From positions 124,001 to 188,000 of the forward strand of contig NZ_RYDV01000001.1 of assembly GCF_003971065.1 (NCBI RefSeq): a stretch of 64,000 bases of DNA, written 5' to 3'. This stretch comes from Candidimonas sp. SYP-B2681 (lineage in GTDB: Bacteria > Pseudomonadota > Gammaproteobacteria > Burkholderiales > Burkholderiaceae_B). The position numbers and the translations under genes are program-made. Below the pieces are notes generated by a model, which saw only the letters and a list, made by a program, of their open reading frames with translations, was not told where the DNA came from and searched no databases. Of the stretch, positions 63,590-64,000 are shown piece after piece; the first letter of the stretch is position 1, and each line of letters starts with the position of its first letter.

Positions 63590-63862
63590 TTACTTCTTGC
63601 GCTGGCTAATCTTCTGCTGGAAGTCTATGGCCATGTTGTCAATATACTCAATCGCGGCCTTATGTTGCTGGGACTGAAACGCTATAAGATTTTTATATTG
63701 GTCAGCGGCAATCTCAAAGGGTGCGCCTGCACTTCGCATTGACTCCAACATGGCCTGCTGTGACTTCATCACCATTTCCCATGCTCCGTAGGCTTGTTGT
63801 GCTGCACTTTTTGATTGCTCCAGGAAAGTTTTGGCGAGCTCAGTTTGGGTTTGATCGATCAT
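63590..63862 (-). CDS. Phasin-family-like protein
   Basis: 90-residue helical protein (SKSAAQQAYGAWEMVMKSQQ, FEIAADQYKNLIAFQSQQHK) with Gln/Ala-rich amphipathic helices like the phasins that coat polyhydroxyalkanoate granules. It is shorter than most phasins (about 150-190). No other granule genes are visible in the window. Confidence 0.65.
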   Translation of the reverse strand: MIDQTQTELAKTFLEQSKSAAQQAYGAWEMVMKSQQAMLESMRSAGAPFEIAADQYKNLIAFQSQQHKAAIEYIDNMAIDFQQKISQRKK

Positions 63863-64000
63863 GTACGCCTCCTATGGTTTACCGGTTTAGGAACCTATTG
63901 TGGCACTTTACGGGGAGGGTGGATATCGGCCGCGGGTAAATGTACGGTTACGAACCTAAGCGGAAATCGGTAAGCGCGGACAGAATGGCCGCTTCGCAGC

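Noticed and set aside
1-64000. CRISPR arrays, tRNA and rRNA genes
   Set aside because: I looked for regularly spaced repeats and for cloverleaf or rRNA signatures in the gene-free stretches and found none.

Overview
The window reads as one piece of a betaproteobacterial chromosome, most likely an Alcaligenaceae member (Bordetella / Achromobacter / Pusillimonas type). The reasons are the flagellar gene order, a Bug-type (TctC) binding protein beside catechol-branch genes, a phasin-like protein, and the codon and GC style. No rRNA, tRNA or CRISPR array was seen.

Region 1 (1-26.9 kb) is a flagellar and chemotaxis locus. flgL is followed by two chemoreceptors with a small lipoprotein between them. 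On the minus strand runs the long fliF-fliR operon (fliF G H I J K, then L M N O P Q R, with many 1-14 base overlaps), with fliE divergent from it. Next come a short FlhB-like switch protein with a second FliK-like protein, then fliT, fliS, fliD and flaG. On the plus strand follow the sigma factor fliA, a GT2 glycosyltransferase and the compact flagellin fliC. Good sigma-28-like promoters precede flaG and fliC, and tandem terminators follow fliC.

Region 2 (26.9-43.2 kb) is accessory and probably modifies flagellin or another surface glycan. A 1185-residue methyltransferase-TPR-OGT (GT41) fusion sits directly behind fliC. After a graveyard of IS66, IS4, IS5 and IS3 remnants comes an AT-richer operon. 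It encodes an acyl carrier protein, a KAS III-like synthase, an SDR reductase, a NeuD-like acyltransferase, an unrecognised 400-residue protein, a methyltransferase, and a TPR / ParB-like / FkbM-methyltransferase protein. A second remnant of the same IS4-type transposase closes it. A VioA-like sugar aminotransferase and an IS3-family element (about 1.63 kb, with inverted repeats) follow. Together these genes could make and attach a 3-hydroxyacyl-amino sugar; this is an inference.

Region 3 (43.2-47.6 kb) holds two more chemoreceptors around a decayed Phd/ParE toxin-antitoxin pair.

Region 4 (47.6-64 kb) is metabolic and housekeeping. It holds a TRAP transporter (dctP, dctQ, and a dctM with a large insertion), an SLC13-type anion symporter, an HdeD-like membrane protein and several small proteins. 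A ParB-domain protein lies behind a cluster of DnaA-box-like sequences, followed by a glutaredoxin-like protein and a DUF2164 protein. The catechol/3-oxoadipate branch follows (catB; pcaD and catC; a TctC binding protein; a divergent CatR/BenM-like regulator). The end holds small membrane and lipoproteins, a glutathione S-transferase, a small ABM-like protein and a phasin-like protein.
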